From positions 62,001 to 126,000 of the forward strand of contig NZ_BAJX01000006.1 in assembly GCF_000613925.1 (NCBI RefSeq): 64,000 bases of DNA, written 5' to 3'. Every line of letters begins with the position of its first letter. Position 1 is the first letter of the stretch. The position numbers were made by a program, and so were the translations under genes. Below the pieces are notes generated by a model. That model did no database searches. It saw only the letters and a list, made by a program, of their open reading frames with translations, and was not told where the DNA came from. This document shows, in pieces, positions 38,729 through 47,209 of the stretch. Origin of the DNA: Prevotella histicola JCM 15637 = DNF00424. Lineage in GTDB: Bacteria > Bacteroidota > Bacteroidia > Bacteroidales > Bacteroidaceae.

Positions 38729-39490
38729 ATGACCTTAACTTTTCTTGGTACAGGTACATCTAATGGTGTACCTGTCATTGGTTGTAATTGTAAGGTATGT
38801 AAAAGTAAAGACCCTAGAGATAACCGTTTACGTACTTCTGCCTTATTAGAAACAGAACATACGCGTGTTTTAATAGACTGTGGACCTGATTTCCGGCAGC
38901 AGATTCTCCCTTTACCATTCCGTAAGATAGATGCTCTATTGGTGACACACATACACTATGATCATGTTGGGGGAATTGATGATCTACGGCCTTATTGCGC
39001 ATTGGGTGATATAGATATTTATGCAAATGAGGATACTTGTGCTGGCCTTCGGCATAATTTCCCTTATTGTTTTACTGAGAAACTTTACCCAGGTGTTCCT
39101 AAGTTGAACCTCCATGCGGTTCTTCCACATTCGCATTTCCAGATAGGAGAACTAGATGTTGTTCCCATTGTTGTTGTGCATGATAAGTTACCAATACTTG
39201 GTTTTCGTATAGGGAAGTTGGCTTATATTACAGATATGAAGACTATAGGTGATGCTGAGTTAACTTATTTAAAAGGTGTTGAAACATTAGTGGTAAATGG
39301 ATTGCGCTGGGAACGGTCACATCATTCACATCAATTAATACCTGAAGCTATAAAATTTAGTAAGCGTATAGGTGCACAAAGAACCTATTTAACACACCTT
39401 ACACATCAAGTTGGTTTGCATAAAGAAGCACAACAGAGATTACCTGAAGGTGTTTTTCTTGCCTGTGATGGTCTAAAAATAGTTATATAG
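38729..39490 (+). CDS. PhnP-like metallo-beta-lactamase fold phosphodiesterase
   Basis: A 253-residue cytoplasmic hydrolase. ATG 38729 is chosen because MTLTFLGTGTSNGVPVIGC is the exact family start; a TTG 87 bp upstream adds unrelated residues. CNCKVCKSKDPRDNRLRTS is the PhnP-type structural zinc segment. The metal site is THIHYDHVGGIDDLR (HxHxDH), with later ligands in YITDMKT and HSHQ. PhnP cleaves cyclic ribosyl phosphates, but no phn cluster is nearby, so the actual substrate is open. It lies 170 bp after murB. Confidence 0.87.
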   Translation: MTLTFLGTGTSNGVPVIGCNCKVCKSKDPRDNRLRTSALLETEHTRVLIDCGPDFRQQILPLPFRKIDALLVTHIHYDHVGGIDDLRPYCALGDIDIYANEDTCAGLRHNFPYCFTEKLYPGVPKLNLHAVLPHSHFQIGELDVVPIVVVHDKLPILGFRIGKLAYITDMKTIGDAELTYLKGVETLVVNGLRWERSHHSHQLIPEAIKFSKRIGAQRTYLTHLTHQVGLHKEAQQRLPEGVFLACDGLKIVI

Positions 39491-39529
39491 TGTAGCTTTT
39501 CTATTTTCTGGGTAGTAGAATTTCATTCG

Positions 39530-39617
39530 TGTTTATCAACAACTCCATTGGTGTTTATCAATAACTCTGCTCATGTTTGTCATTAACACCATTGGTGCTT
39601 ACTTACAACATAGTTCT
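39530..39617. repeat. Array C: four 22-bp units (AACACC family, reverse orientation)
   Basis: Units begin at 39530, 39552, 39574 and 39596, exactly 22 bp apart, with text such as TGTTTATCAACAACTCCATT and an internal dyad ACACCATTGGTG. The reverse complement matches arrays G (19755) and H (58841), sharing AATGGAGTTGTTGATAAACA-like sequence. It sits in the convergent gap after the PhnP-like gene, before the shared terminator. Confidence 0.85.
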
Positions 39618-39704
39618 AATACAATTGTTCTTGTACGTTGTTCTCTCTTCATCTCATAGCTCTATAATTGCATATTTGACTTGAATAACGTATAAAAACA
39701 AAAA

Positions 39705-39727
39705 ACCATAGGACTGAGTCCTATGGT
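39705..39727. terminator. Bidirectional terminator between PhnP-like and small lipoprotein genes
   Basis: A compact palindrome, ACCATAGGACTGAGTCCTAT plus GGT, flanked by AAAAAA on the left and TTTTCTC on the right. Confidence 0.85.
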
Positions 39728-39757
39728 CATTTTCTCTCTTTTTTTCTGTTCGTTTGC

Positions 39758-39937
39758 TTACTTAGCAACTGAGTCAGCAGCAACTGAATCTGTAGCAGCA
39801 GAATGAGCGTTAGCGCTATCGTTCTGAACTGAGTCAGCAGATGTAGAGTCAGCGTTAGCAGCTGGCTTAGAGTTGTTGTGACAAGATGCTAAAGAGATAG
39901 CTGCAATAGCTACGAACATTAAAACTAATTTCTTCAT
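39758..39937 (-). CDS. Small Ser/Asp/Ala-rich lipoprotein
   Basis: A 59-residue lipoprotein beginning MKKLVLMFVAIAAISLASC (lipobox LASC); an in-frame start 10 codons upstream is less likely because it precedes the typical signal. The mature part is only a low-complexity tail (ADSTSADSVQNDSANAHSAA...DSVAADSVAK). Such small lipoproteins are common in Bacteroidales and have no known function. The tail resembles the linker of the DUF4348 lipoprotein at 36690. A -7 box (TACCTTTG, 39990-39997 minus) lies 52 bp upstream. Confidence 0.8.
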   Translation of the reverse strand: MKKLVLMFVAIAAISLASCHNNSKPAANADSTSADSVQNDSANAHSAATDSVAADSVAK

Positions 39938-40280
39938 TTTCTTTTGCTTTTTAAATCTGTAAAACAATCATTTGTTTGTTAAAACGATGCAAAGGTAAGT
40001 AACTTTTTTCATTTGGCAATCATTTTTTAAGTACTTTTTTGAACTCATTTTGTAACTAATTCGTAATGTATTGATTATCAATTAGATACAAATATTAAAT
40101 AAATGTTAATTATTTAATGTGTCCCTACACAGTCTTCTTTTGAACTTCATATTCTTTTCTTTCTTATGATAAATGGTGGTAAAGTTTTCTTTTCATCTTG
40201 TTGTATGTTGTAGTAAGTAAAGAAGTAAAAGATGCGTTTTTTTGGTTTTATCTTCATTTTACAGTAACTTTGCAAGCCAT
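39938..40280. other. Divergent intergenic region
   Basis: 343 bp of A/T-rich sequence between the small lipoprotein and mtaB. It contains only the two -7 boxes (39990-39997 minus, 40265-40272 plus). I see no repeat, hairpin or small gene. Confidence 0.6.
40265..40272 (+). promoter_or_regulatory. Promoter -7 box abutting the mtaB start
   Basis: TAACTTTG ends eight bases before the mtaB ATG at 40281, leaving room for a leader of only a few bases. Confidence 0.6.
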
Positions 40281-41633
40281 ATGATAGATACAGCAGCTTT
40301 TCAAGGCAAAAAGGCCAGATTCTATACGTTAGGTTGTAAGCTCAACTTTTCGGAGACGAGTACTTTCGCGCGTACCTTATATAATATGGGAGTTCGTGAA
40401 GCGAAGAAGAATGAGCAGGCAGATATTTGTCTGATCAATACTTGTTCAGTTACTGAAGTGGCTGATCATAAATGCCGGCAGATTATCCATCGTATGGTTC
40501 GTCAAAATCCTGGTGCTTTTGTTATAGTTACAGGTTGCTATGCTCAGTTAGAGAGTGCGACAGTTGCAAAGATTGAAGGTGTGGACTTAGTGTTGGGTAG
40601 TAATGAGAAAGCTGACCTAGTCCAGTATTTGAGTGATGCGTGGAATAAAGTAGGAACTGATCCCCATGGTACAGAACCTCAGGGTGAGTACCATTCTGTT
40701 AAGACTAAAGATATCAAAAGTTTCCAGGCAAGTTGCTCACGTGGTAATCGTACACGTTATTTCCTGAAGGTGCAGGATGGATGTAATTATTTCTGTACCT
40801 ATTGTACGATACCTTATGCTCGTGGCTTTTCACGTAACCCTTCTATAGCATCACTTGTCCAGCAAGCGAAGGATGCAGCACAGGAAGGCGGTAAGGAAAT
40901 TGTGCTAACTGGTGTGAATATTGGTGATTTTGGAGAAACAACAGGGGAGAGTTTCCTTGATTTGGTAAAGGCTCTTGATAAAGTAGAGGGTATTCAACGT
41001 TACCGTATTAGCTCATTAGAACCAGATTTGATAGACGATGAGCTTATAGAGTACTGTGCACATTCACGTGCTTTTATGCCTCATTTTCATATCCCATTAC
41101 AGAGTGGTTCAGATGAAGTCTTGAAGCTTATGCATCGTCGTTATGATACTTCACTTTTCACACATAAGATAAATCTTATCAAAGAAAAGATGCCAGATGC
41201 CTTCATCGGAGTGGATGTTATGGTAGGCTCACGTGGTGAAAAGCCTGAATATTTTGAGGAATGTTATAACTTCTTAGATGCTCTTCCTGTTACTCAACTT
41301 CACGTCTTCCCTTATTCTGAACGTCCTGGCACATCGGCCTTGTCTATCCCTTACGTTGTCGAAGATCGTGAGAAAAAACATCGGGCACACCGACTTCTGA
41401 AGCTATCTGATGAGAAGACACGTGCATTTTATGCTGCCCATATCGGTCAGGAAGCAGATGTTCTCTTTGAGAAAGCTGCGCGTGGAAAGGCAATGCATGG
41501 TTTTACTGATAATTACATTCGTGTTGAGTTATCACCAACTCAGGCAAAAGAGGAATATGATAATCAGATACTACGTGTTCGTTTAGGAGGTTTTAACTTC
41601 GACCAGAGCTCTTTAAAAGCTGAAATCTTATGA
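40281..41633 (+). CDS. mtaB: tRNA ms2t6A37 methylthiotransferase MtaB
   Basis: Radical-SAM enzyme adding a methylthio group to t6A37 in tRNA, 450 residues. Order: UPF0004 domain with cysteines in YTLGCKLN, INTCSVTEVAD and VTGCYAQLE; radical-SAM CNYFCTYCTIPYARG (CxxxCxxC); and a C-terminal TRAM-like region. YTLGCKLNFSE and TVTE-type spacing match MtaB rather than MiaB. ATG 40281 is used because it opens the conserved region directly behind the promoter; an in-frame start at 40242 would precede it. It overlaps the glycosyltransferase start by 4 bp (ATGA). Confidence 0.92.
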   Translation: MIDTAAFQGKKARFYTLGCKLNFSETSTFARTLYNMGVREAKKNEQADICLINTCSVTEVADHKCRQIIHRMVRQNPGAFVIVTGCYAQLESATVAKIEGVDLVLGSNEKADLVQYLSDAWNKVGTDPHGTEPQGEYHSVKTKDIKSFQASCSRGNRTRYFLKVQDGCNYFCTYCTIPYARGFSRNPSIASLVQQAKDAAQEGGKEIVLTGVNIGDFGETTGESFLDLVKALDKVEGIQRYRISSLEPDLIDDELIEYCAHSRAFMPHFHIPLQSGSDEVLKLMHRRYDTSLFTHKINLIKEKMPDAFIGVDVMVGSRGEKPEYFEECYNFLDALPVTQLHVFPYSERPGTSALSIPYVVEDREKKHRAHRLLKLSDEKTRAFYAAHIGQEADVLFEKAARGKAMHGFTDNYIRVELSPTQAKEEYDNQILRVRLGGFNFDQSSLKAEIL

Positions 41634-42679
41634 ATGTAGCTATTGTTATCTTGAACTGGAATGGTCGGAAAATGATGGAGAAGTATCTCCCGTCAGTATT
41701 GAATTTTTCCTGTCGTGAAGCAGAGGTAATTGTAGCAGACAATGCCTCAACAGACGATTCTGTGTCTTGGCTTAGAGAATCCTACCCACATGTGCGTGTA
41801 ATTCAATTAGATCAGAACTATGGTTTTGCAGAAGGTTATAACCAAGCTCTTAGACAAATTGATAGTAAGTATTATCTTTTGCTCAACAGTGATGTTGAGG
41901 TTACCTATCATTGGCTTACCACTTTGATTGAAGAGATGGATGCGCATGATGATGTAGCAGCTTGTCAGCCTAAGATTCTTTCAGTTGTTAACCGTGATTC
42001 TTTTGAATATGCGGGTGCCTCTGGCGGATTTATTGATCGTTATGGTTATCCTTTTTGCCGTGGACGAATTTTTGATACAGTAGAAGAAGACAATGGGCAA
42101 TATGACAATACACAGGAGATTCTTTGGGCAACAGGTGCTTGTCTGATGATACGATCGTGTGATTACTGGGCTGCAGGAGGGCTTGATGGACGTTTTTTTG
42201 CACATAATGAAGAGATAGATCTATGCTGGCGCCTGCACAGAATGGGTAAAAGGATCTTCTGTTTCCCCGAAAGTGTTGTGTATCATCTGGGAGGTGGCAC
42301 ACTGCCAAAGTCAAATCCTCGGAAAACATTCCTTAATTTCCGCAATAATTTGACGATGCTTTGGAAGAATCTTCCTGAGGATGACTTACGCCATGTTATG
42401 CGTGTTCGTTGGTTCTTGGACTATCTTGCAGCCTTTCAGACTCTTGTTCTTAATCGAAATTGGGGCGATTTTAAGGCAATAGTTTCCGCAAGACGAGCGT
42501 TTAAACAATGGAAGAAAGACTTTCCACGTGATATTAACGTGAATAAAACAGTGCATGATACCCCAGCAATGTTAGCTAATTGTACGGTAGATGGTCGTAA
42601 ACGCTATTCCGTTTTGTGGGAGTATTATGTGCATGGACGTAAACTATTCTCGTCTTTGCCAGAGCGTGATGTTAAATAA
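41630..42679 (+). CDS. Glycosyltransferase family 2 (rhamnosyltransferase-like)
   Basis: A 349-residue GT-A glycosyltransferase: MNVAIVILNWNGRKMMEKYL at the start, VIVADNASTDDSVSWL, the YYLLLNSDVEV metal motif, and GRFFAHNEEIDLCWRLHRMG as the acceptor/catalytic region. It resembles rhamnosyl- or dTDP-sugar transferases of surface polysaccharide pathways, but no other polysaccharide genes are near. Its start overlaps the mtaB stop (ATGA), so translation is coupled. It is cytoplasmic, with no clear membrane helix. Confidence 0.88.
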   Translation: MNVAIVILNWNGRKMMEKYLPSVLNFSCREAEVIVADNASTDDSVSWLRESYPHVRVIQLDQNYGFAEGYNQALRQIDSKYYLLLNSDVEVTYHWLTTLIEEMDAHDDVAACQPKILSVVNRDSFEYAGASGGFIDRYGYPFCRGRIFDTVEEDNGQYDNTQEILWATGACLMIRSCDYWAAGGLDGRFFAHNEEIDLCWRLHRMGKRIFCFPESVVYHLGGGTLPKSNPRKTFLNFRNNLTMLWKNLPEDDLRHVMRVRWFLDYLAAFQTLVLNRNWGDFKAIVSARRAFKQWKKDFPRDINVNKTVHDTPAMLANCTVDGRKRYSVLWEYYVHGRKLFSSLPERDVK

Positions 42680-42710
42680 AGGTTTGTATTTTAACTTTTT
42701 TAGCAAAACG

Positions 42711-42742
42711 TTTGCGCACAGAAATGTTTTTTATTAATTTTG
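42711..42742 (+). promoter_or_regulatory. Promoter of gldB (-33 TTTG and -7 TAATTTTG)
   Basis: TTTG at 42711-42714 and TAATTTTG at 42735-42742 are separated by 20 bp, the full Bacteroidetes promoter layout, 32 bp before the gldB start. Confidence 0.7.
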
Positions 42743-42774
42743 CAAACAATATCCAAATATTGTAAAAAGAGTTA

Positions 42775-43587
42775 GTGAAGCAACCGTATTATATATTGTT
42801 ACTGGTTCTGTTTACCTGTGTTGGGTGTCAGTTCAAGTTATCCTCTGATAGTGAGAATGATAATTCTCTGCTGTTAGAGCTTGAACGTTATGACCGGTTA
42901 GAGTATCGTTATCTTACGACGGGCGACTTTTCTGCACTCCAACAAATGAATACGGAGTATCCAATAGAGACCCGAACCTTAATAGAAGATGTCGTAAAAA
43001 TTGGTGATACAACGGATCCTGATATCAATAGTAAGTTCTTGAAGTTTTATCAAGATACGACTTTACAGACGTTGATAGCTGCAGTTGAATCTGAGTATGC
43101 AAATACAGAAGATATAGATCAACAGTTAAGCACAGCTTTTAGTCGGTTAAAGCAAGCGTTACCAAGGATTGAGGTTCCTAAGGTATATGCTCAAATTTCG
43201 GCTTTGGATCAGAGTATTATTGTTGGTAATGGTGCGATAGGTGTTTCACTTGATAAATATTTAGGCGCGAATTATCCATTGTATATAAAATATTATTCGC
43301 CATCTCAACGTAAGCAGATGACACGAGAGTATATACTTCCAGATTGTCTTACGTTTTATCTCATGAGCATATATCCATTGGATCACTTTGATTCCAGACC
43401 TCAACTGGAACGTGATTTGCAGATAGGGAAGATTCAGTGGATAGTAAATCAAGTGATATCAAAGCGTATTTATCGCAATAAATACGAAGATGCCGTAGAT
43501 GTTTATATGAAGCGAAACCCTAATATTAGTTATGAGACTTTATTAAGAATGACGGATTTCGCAGCGTTTAAGGTAGTAGAAAATTAA
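42775..43587 (+). CDS. gldB: GldB-like lipoprotein
   Basis: A 270-residue lipoprotein with a GTG start at 42775 (signal YYILLLVLFTCVGC). The mature domain has EVPKVYAQISALDQSIIVGNG and IGVSLDKYLGANYPLYIKYY, followed by DCLTFYLMSIYP, typical of the GldB family of predicted zinc-peptidase-like lipoproteins. In gliding Bacteroidetes GldB supports motility and type IX secretion; in Prevotella it is retained without gliding (family knowledge). A full promoter precedes it, and it ends in a 702-bp gap. Confidence 0.88.
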   Translation: MKQPYYILLLVLFTCVGCQFKLSSDSENDNSLLLELERYDRLEYRYLTTGDFSALQQMNTEYPIETRTLIEDVVKIGDTTDPDINSKFLKFYQDTTLQTLIAAVESEYANTEDIDQQLSTAFSRLKQALPRIEVPKVYAQISALDQSIIVGNGAIGVSLDKYLGANYPLYIKYYSPSQRKQMTREYILPDCLTFYLMSIYPLDHFDSRPQLERDLQIGKIQWIVNQVISKRIYRNKYEDAVDVYMKRNPNISYETLLRMTDFAAFKVVEN

Positions 43588-43796
43588 AGTAAAGATATAA
43601 TCTTATAAGAAAAATACGTATATAAGGTTTGTACTTGAGGAGTGATTTATTTTTATTTATGTTTAAAAGAGGCAGTCTCAGACTCAAGTGTATGAGGGCT
43701 TGCTGATATTTTATAAACTTCTCTCAAATCCCGTGGAACAAAATTAATATCATAGTGAGGCATCATATGCTTGACAATCTACTCGTCTATCAAGAG
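43588..43796. other. Intergenic stretch after gldB
   Basis: No gene is visible. GAGGCAGTCTCAGACTC (near 43670) resembles the GAGGC(A/T)GTCTCA-type ends of some Bacteroidetes insertion sequences, but no second end or transposase is present. The stretch ends in the terminator at 43797-43830, so a small RNA is also possible; nothing firm supports it. Confidence 0.3.
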
Positions 43797-43830
43797 AAAG
43801 GCTGAATTCCAAATAAGGAGTTCAGCCTTT
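43797..43830 (+). terminator. Intrinsic terminator
   Basis: AAAGGCTGAA-TCC pairs with GGA-TTCAGCCTTT around AAATAA and is followed by TTTTTG. It lies about 210 bp after the gldB stop. Confidence 0.85.
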
Positions 43831-43872
43831 TTTTGTTCTGTTTTTTCAGCCTGTGGGTTTCTATACATGGTC

Positions 43873-43978
43873 TTTTGTGTTGTAAAAGGGCATGTTTTAC
43901 ACTTCAAAAGGTGCTCTTTTATACCTCAAAAGGGCGTCTTTTGCATTGCAAAAGGGCGTCTTTTAAAAGCCTCTTTTT
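43873..43978. repeat. Array D: 22-bp palindromic units (TTTT-N7-AAAA)
   Basis: Units begin at 43873, 43895, 43917, 43939 and (partial) 43961, each 22 bp apart. Each has TTTT-N7-AAAA with linker GGGCGTC; the best is TTTTGCATTGCAAAA, a perfect dyad. It lies between the upstream terminator and the paralogue cluster. The rest of the gap to 44240 is A/T-rich with no other feature. Confidence 0.85.
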
Positions 43979-44240
43979 AATCTATTGGTTTTCAGTCTGT
44001 TATAAACTTGTTTTTTCGAGTATTCCACTAAGGTAAGAGAAGGATTAATGTGTACTTTTGTAAAGTCCTTTTGATGGATTGTTTTTTGCAGTGAGTATAA
44101 TGTCTATGATGTAGTGAGGCTGTATATCCTTTTGTTGGATTTAAAGCAATTGGGCTGATAGATCTTTATATTAAAGATAAATTTATAGCCATATAGGGAT
44201 AAAAAATCACCTTAAAGCTATCATTTAAATATTTTTTTTA

Positions 44241-44248
44241 TACTTTTG
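44241..44248 (+). promoter_or_regulatory. Promoter -7 box of the five-paralogue/radical-SAM operon
   Basis: TACTTTTG, 41 bp before the first paralogue's ATG. No comparable box or terminator is seen between the six genes, so they look like one operon. Confidence 0.6.
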
Positions 44249-44289
44249 TAAAAGTGGCATAAGTTAAACCTAATATTGCGGTAGTAACG

Positions 44290-45006
44290 ATGGGAACAGG
44301 AAAAGAGGTATGTTTAATTCTAAAAGGTATCCGACAAAAGATAGCAGATGCCAATGGTATTAGTTATCAACCCAAAGAATGTCACCACAAGGGGGATTGT
44401 ACGGGTACTTGTCCTGCTTGTGAGGAGGAGATACGTTACCTTGAACGGGAGTTGAAAGCACGTAAGGGTAATGGCTTCGGTATGAAGGTGGCTGGTATAG
44501 CAGCAGGTATCTGCGCTACGGTAATACCGATGACCGCTGCTGCGCAAAGTGTTAAGCCCGATAGTACGGCTAACCTTCCTGTGCAAACAACCAAGAAAGG
44601 CGATGTAAAGGTAGTAGACCTTTCTGATGGTTGTGCATCACCTGTGGTTGTACGTGGAATGGTGATGGATAGTGAAGATAATAAACCCTTGGTTGGAGCT
44701 TCGATCTTAATAGACGGAACAACCAAGGAAACGGTCACAAACGTAGATGGACAATTTGCTTTGAAAGTACCATCAGATACGTTGTTGGTTATTTCATATA
44801 TAGGTTGTAAGGAAAAGAAGGTTCGTGTAAGTTCTCTTTTAAGTTCAGATAATAATGTTATTATGCTTGAGGAGGATGAAGCCATTGATTTTTCGGGAAT
44901 AGCTGGAGGAGTCGTAACTGTTTTGGCAAACTACGATGACGTGTATGGTCATAGGACTTATAAACCGAAGTCGCATAAGGAGAAAACTAAGAAGAAGTGT
45001 AAGTAA
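44290..45006 (+). CDS. Cys-domain / regulatory-like domain protein, paralogue 1 of 5
   Basis: A 238-residue protein of unknown function. It has an N-terminal cysteine domain with Cys 8, 31, 37, 41 and 44 (C-x22-C-x5-C-x3-C-x2-C) and text CHHKGDCTGTCPACEEEIRY. A signal-like hydrophobic segment follows at residues 66-86 (KVAGIAAGICATVIPMTAAAQ). Then come a linker, a carboxypeptidase-D regulatory-like domain (VVRGMVMDSEDNKPLVGASI...DGQFALKVPSDT), a variable segment and a basic tail (DDVYGHRTYKPKSHKEK). The Cys domain has no export signal before it, so the protein may start in the cytoplasm and pass the membrane. The next copy starts 11 bp after the stop. Confidence 0.85.
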   Translation: MGTGKEVCLILKGIRQKIADANGISYQPKECHHKGDCTGTCPACEEEIRYLERELKARKGNGFGMKVAGIAAGICATVIPMTAAAQSVKPDSTANLPVQTTKKGDVKVVDLSDGCASPVVVRGMVMDSEDNKPLVGASILIDGTTKETVTNVDGQFALKVPSDTLLVISYIGCKEKKVRVSSLLSSDNNVIMLEEDEAIDFSGIAGGVVTVLANYDDVYGHRTYKPKSHKEKTKKKCK

Positions 45007-45017
45007 AGATTAGTATT

Positions 45018-45755
45018 ATGGCAAAAGGGAAGAGTACTTGTAAGCTACTAAAGAGTATTCGGCAGCAGATAGCAGATGCCAATGGTATAAGTTATCAACC
45101 CAAAGAGTGTCACCACAAGGGGGATTGTGCGGGTATTTGCCCTGCTTGTGAGGAGGAGATACGTTACCTTGAACGGGAGCTGAAAGCACGTAAGGGTAAT
45201 GGCTTCGGTATGAAGGTAGCTGGTATAGCAGCAGGTATCTGCGCTACGGTAATGCCGATGACTGCTGCTGCGCAAGCTGTTAAGTCTGATAGTACGGCTA
45301 ACCCTCCTGTACAAACTACCAAGAAAGCCCCTATAAAGGTAGTAGACCTTTCTGATAGTTGTGCATCACCTGTGGTTGTACGTGGAATGGTCATAGACAG
45401 TGAAGATAATAAACCATTGGTTGGAGCTTCTATTTTAATAGACGGAACAACCAAGGAAATAGTCACAAATGTAGATGGACAGTTTGCTTTGAAAGTCCCA
45501 TCAGACACGTCGTTGGTTATATCATCTATAGGATACTATAAGAAAAAGGTTCGTGTAAGTTCTCTTTTACGTTCTGACAATAATGTTATTATGCTTGAAA
45601 AGCATGTGATGACAGGTTTTGTTGCAGTAGCAACAGTAAATGCAACAAGTGATACTGGCAGAGATGGGAGCGCAAGTAATATTGATGATGTGTATGGTCA
45701 TAAGACTTATAGACCTAAGTCACATAAGGAGAAGAATAAGAAGAAGTGTAAGTAA
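45018..45755 (+). CDS. Cys-domain / regulatory-like domain protein, paralogue 2 of 5
   Basis: A 245-residue tandem copy with the same architecture as its neighbours: the CHHKGDCAGICPACEEEIRY cysteine cluster, the segment AGICATVMPMTAAAQ, and the regulatory-like domain (GASILIDGTTKEIVTNVDGQ). Its variable segment is the longest of the set (MTGFVAVATVNATSDTGRDG then SASNI) before DDVYGHKTYRPKSHKEK. The N-terminal ~130 residues are almost identical to copy 3, which points to recent duplication or gene conversion. It is spaced 11 bp from each neighbour. Confidence 0.85.
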   Translation: MAKGKSTCKLLKSIRQQIADANGISYQPKECHHKGDCAGICPACEEEIRYLERELKARKGNGFGMKVAGIAAGICATVMPMTAAAQAVKSDSTANPPVQTTKKAPIKVVDLSDSCASPVVVRGMVIDSEDNKPLVGASILIDGTTKEIVTNVDGQFALKVPSDTSLVISSIGYYKKKVRVSSLLRSDNNVIMLEKHVMTGFVAVATVNATSDTGRDGSASNIDDVYGHKTYRPKSHKEKNKKKCK

Positions 45756-45766
45756 AGATTAGTATT

Positions 45767-46480
45767 ATGGCAAAAGGAAAGAGTACTTGTAAGTTGCTGA
45801 AGAGTATTCGGCAACAGATAGCGGATGCGAACGGTATCAGTTATCAGCCTAAAGAGTGTCACCACAAGGGGGATTGTGCCGGTACTTGTCCTGCTTGTGA
45901 GGAAGAAATACGCTATCTTGAACGTGAGTTAAAGGCGCGTAAGGGTAATGGCTTCGGTATGAAGGTGGCTGGTATTGCTGCAGGTATCTGCGCTACGGTA
46001 ATGCCGATGACTGCTGCTGCGCAAGCTGTTAAGTCTGATAGTACGGCTAATCCTCCTGTACAAACAACCAAGAAAGCCCCTATAAAGGTAGTACACCTTT
46101 CTGATAGTTGTGCATCACCTGTGGTTGTACGTGGAATGGTCATTGGCAGTGATAATAAAGAACCAGTGATAGGTGCTTCTGTTGTAATAGACGGAACAAA
46201 AAAGGGCGTTGTAACAAATATTGATGGACAGTTTGCTTTGAAGTTACCACCAGACACTTCGTTGGTTATTTCATATATCGGATACAAGACAAAGAAGGTT
46301 CATGTAAGCTCTCTTTTGCATTCTGATAATAATGTTATAGTGCTTGAGGAAGATAGAGAGGCAATGTTAGATGGCATTGTAGCAATAGCTACACAACCTA
46401 CCTGCAAAGATGACGTATATGGTCATAGGACTTACAAACCGAAATCGCATAAGGAGAAGAATAAAAAGAAGTGTAAGTAA
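45767..46480 (+). CDS. Cys-domain / regulatory-like domain protein, paralogue 3 of 5
   Basis: A 237-residue tandem copy. The N-terminus through AAAQAVKSDSTANPPVQTTK matches copy 2 nearly residue for residue, while the regulatory-like domain (GSDNKEPVIGASVVIDGTKK) and variable segment (EEDREAMLDGIVAIATQPTC) differ. It ends DDVYGHRTYKPKSHKEKNKKKCK-like. So the leader and tail are kept constant while the segment between residue ~195 and the tail changes. The 11-bp gaps and shared ATTAGTATT-ATG start context are the same as in the other copies. Confidence 0.85.
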   Translation: MAKGKSTCKLLKSIRQQIADANGISYQPKECHHKGDCAGTCPACEEEIRYLERELKARKGNGFGMKVAGIAAGICATVMPMTAAAQAVKSDSTANPPVQTTKKAPIKVVHLSDSCASPVVVRGMVIGSDNKEPVIGASVVIDGTKKGVVTNIDGQFALKLPPDTSLVISYIGYKTKKVHVSSLLHSDNNVIVLEEDREAMLDGIVAIATQPTCKDDVYGHRTYKPKSHKEKNKKKCK

Positions 46481-46491
46481 GGATTAGTATT

Positions 46492-47198
46492 ATGGTAAAA
46501 GGAAAGAGTACTTGTAAGCTATTGAAGGATATTCGGCAGCAGATAGCGGATGCGAATGGTATCAGCTATCAGCCTAAGGAGTGTCATTACGAAGGGGATT
46601 GTGCAGGTACTTGCCCTGCTTGTGAGGAGGAGATACGTTATCTTGAACGTGAGTTAAAGGCACGTAAGGTAATGGCTTCGGTATGAAGGTGGCTGGTATT
46701 GCTGCTGGTATCTGCGCTACGGTAATGCCGATGACCGCTGCTGCGCAAGCTGTTAAGTCTGATAGTACGGCTAACCCTCCTGTACAAACTACCAAGAAAG
46801 CCCCTATAAAGGTAGTAGACCTTTCTGATGGATGTGCATCACCTGTGGTTGTACGTGGAATGGTCATAGACGAAGAAAATAAAGAACCAGTGATAGGGGC
46901 AGGTGTTTTTATAGACGGAACAAACAAGGGCATTGCAACAGATATCGATGGACAGTTTGCTTTGAAAGTTCCATCAGACACGTCGTTGGTTATTTCATAT
47001 ATCGGTTATGAGAAGCAAAAGGTTCATGTAAGTTCTCTTTTACGTCCAGAGAATAATGTTATTATTCTTAAATCCGATGGACGTCAGTTAACTGGAGAAG
47101 TTGTTACAGTTGTGAAGACAGTATATAACGATGATGTATATGATCGTAGGACTTATAAGGTGAAGTCGCATAAGGAGAAGACGAAGAAGTGTAAGTAA
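46492..47198 (+). CDS. Cys-domain / regulatory-like domain protein, paralogue 4 of 5 (single frameshift)
   Basis: Tandem copy of about 235 residues. The N-terminus keeps the cysteine cluster (CHYEGDCAGTCPACEEEIRY). The frame is lost at 46665-46669, where CGTAAGGTAATGG replaces CGTAAGGGTAATGG of the other copies; one G restores ARKGNGFGMKVAG. As written, the break falls exactly between the cysteine domain and the signal-like segment, and a second frame starts at ATG 46683 (MKVAGIAAGICATVMP), so two separate products are possible if it is real. The variable segment is SDGRQLTGEVVTVVKTVYN and the tail is DDVYDRRTYKVKSHKEK. Confidence 0.8.
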
Positions 47199-47209
47199 GG
47201 ATTAGAGTT

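Noticed and set aside
43665..43690. GAGGCAGTCTCAGACTC as an insertion-sequence end
   Set aside because: Only one possible end is visible, with no transposase, partner inverted repeat or target duplication.
44320..46981. Long antisense open frames opposite the paralogue cluster
   Set aside because: They recur in each copy because the sense genes are duplicated, and they carry no recognisable motifs or promoters.
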